Assembly (NCBI RefSeq): GCF_023935105.1
Contig: NZ_CP096040.1
Coordinates: 5,561,001 to 5,625,000 of the forward strand
Direction of reading: 5' to 3'
DNA: 64,000 bases
Source: Caulobacter segnis
GTDB lineage: Bacteria; Pseudomonadota; Alphaproteobacteria; Caulobacterales; Caulobacteraceae
Part shown: positions 63,490 to 64,000 of the stretch, one piece after another
How the letters are laid out: every line of letters begins with the position of its first letter
Position numbering within the stretch: the first letter of the stretch is position 1
The notes under the pieces: model-generated
Told to the model about the DNA's origin: nothing
What the model saw: the letters and a program-made list of their open reading frames with translations, nothing else
Databases searched by the model: none
Program-made: the position numbers and the translations under genes

Positions 63490-64000
63490 CTATTCCGCCG
63501 CGACTGCCAGGCCTTTGGCGGCGGACAAGGCCTGGTCCAGATCGGCCAGGATGTCGTCGATGTGCTCCAGGCCGATCGACAGCCGGACATAGCCGTCCGA
63601 AACCCCGGTCGCCAGCTGGTCCTCGGCGCTCAGCTGCGAGTGCGTGGTCGAGGCCGGATGAATGGCCAGGCTGCGGGCGTCGCCGATATTGGCCACGTGG
63701 TAGAACAGCTTCAGCCCGTCGATGAAGCCGCGCCCCGCCTCGCGCCCGCCAGCCAGCTCGAAGCCGACCAGCCCGCCGTAGCCGCCCGACAGATAACGAT
63801 CGGCCCGCTCGCGGCGCAGGCCGTCCTGGGCCGACGGATAGATGACCTTGGTCACTTCGGGGCGGGCGGCCAGGAAGTCGGCCACGGCCCGGGCGTTCTG
63901 CGAATGGCGGGTGATCCGCAGCGGCAGGGTTTCCAGCCCTTGCAGGATCTGGAAGGCGTTGAACGGCGACAGCGCCGCGCCCAGGTCGCGCAGCAGCACC
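63490..64000 (-). CDS. metY: O-acetylhomoserine aminocarboxypropyltransferase, C-terminal part (cut by window end)
   Basis: The last 170 residues of a PLP-dependent Cys/Met metabolism enzyme; the frame continues beyond base 64000 and the PLP lysine lies outside. LGAALSPFNAFQILQGLETLPLR, GGYGGLVGFELAGG, ANIGDARSLAIHPASTTHSQ and VRLSIGLEHIDDILADL are typical of the MetY (O-acetylhomoserine sulfhydrylase) group rather than MetB or MetC. It would make homocysteine by direct sulfhydrylation. Converges with alkB, with 6 bases between stop codons. Confidence 0.9.
   Translation of the reverse strand, partial: VLLRDLGAALSPFNAFQILQGLETLPLRITRHSQNARAVADFLAARPEVTKVIYPSAQDGLRRERADRYLSGGYGGLVGFELAGGREAGRGFIDGLKLFYHVANIGDARSLAIHPASTTHSQLSAEDQLATGVSDGYVRLSIGLEHIDDILADLDQALSAAKGLAVAAE

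Overview
This 64 kb window is ordinary, densely packed, GC-rich alphaproteobacterial chromosome. The gene content and order (moaADEBC, rimP-nusA-ylxR-infB, rbfA-truB-rpsO-pnp, miaB-phoH-ybeY-corC-lnt, metK-trmB, trpS-murJ, glnD, mutS, dnaK-dnaJ), a CYP153-type P450, an alpha-type Fur and a TonB-dependent receptor point to Caulobacter or a close relative in the Caulobacterales. That assignment is an inference from sequence character and recalled gene order. No phage, insertion sequence, transposase, CRISPR array, rRNA or tRNA was seen.

Layout. 1-4.8 kb: 3' end of a chemoreceptor gene, then a compact molybdopterin operon (moaA-D-E-B-C) and a divergent MocA-like nucleotidyltransferase. 4.8-9.0 kb: two small overlapping unknown genes, a LuxR-type protein with a C-terminal membrane helix, and a two-subunit molybdenum hydroxylase of the isoquinoline 1-oxidoreductase type, a likely client of the cofactor genes. 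9.0-14.8 kb: a MliC-like lipoprotein, a precorrin-2 dehydrogenase with a stub of methyltransferase domain, an MHS-family transporter and a four-PAS hybrid histidine kinase. 14.9-19.1 kb: iron uptake (PiuC-type dioxygenase, TonB siderophore receptor with a good Fur box) and a secreted RNase T2. 19.2-32.3 kb: transcription/translation genes on the minus strand, with a four-gene block (one gene frameshifted) between infB and rbfA. 32.3-35.7 kb: ppa, trmB, metK and an XRE regulator. 35.7-44.7 kb: lnt, corC, ybeY, phoH, miaB, fur, rimI, tsaB, a DUF1131 lipoprotein, a RutE-like nitroreductase and a Nfu scaffold. 44.8-50.6 kb: CYP153-like P450, Usp, trpS, murJ and an ArsR/AHSA1 pair. 50.6-64 kb: glnD, mutS, dnaJ, dnaK with a sigma-32-like promoter, an M1 aminopeptidase, alkB and the 3' part of metY.

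Most genes lie on the minus strand in runs with 1-4 bp overlaps, so long operons are likely. Intergenic spaces are short but informative: eight perfect or near-perfect stem-loop terminators, a terminator-like hairpin between a promoter and rimP (possible attenuator), several palindromic operators (Fur, metK, rutE, arsR, P450) and three kinds of repeated or palindromic intergenic element.

I did not find a convincing undescribed system. The best leads are the rimP leader attenuator, the block interrupting the translation operon, the palindromic element supplying a stop codon, the membrane-tethered LuxR protein and the truncated siroheme-synthase methyltransferase domain.
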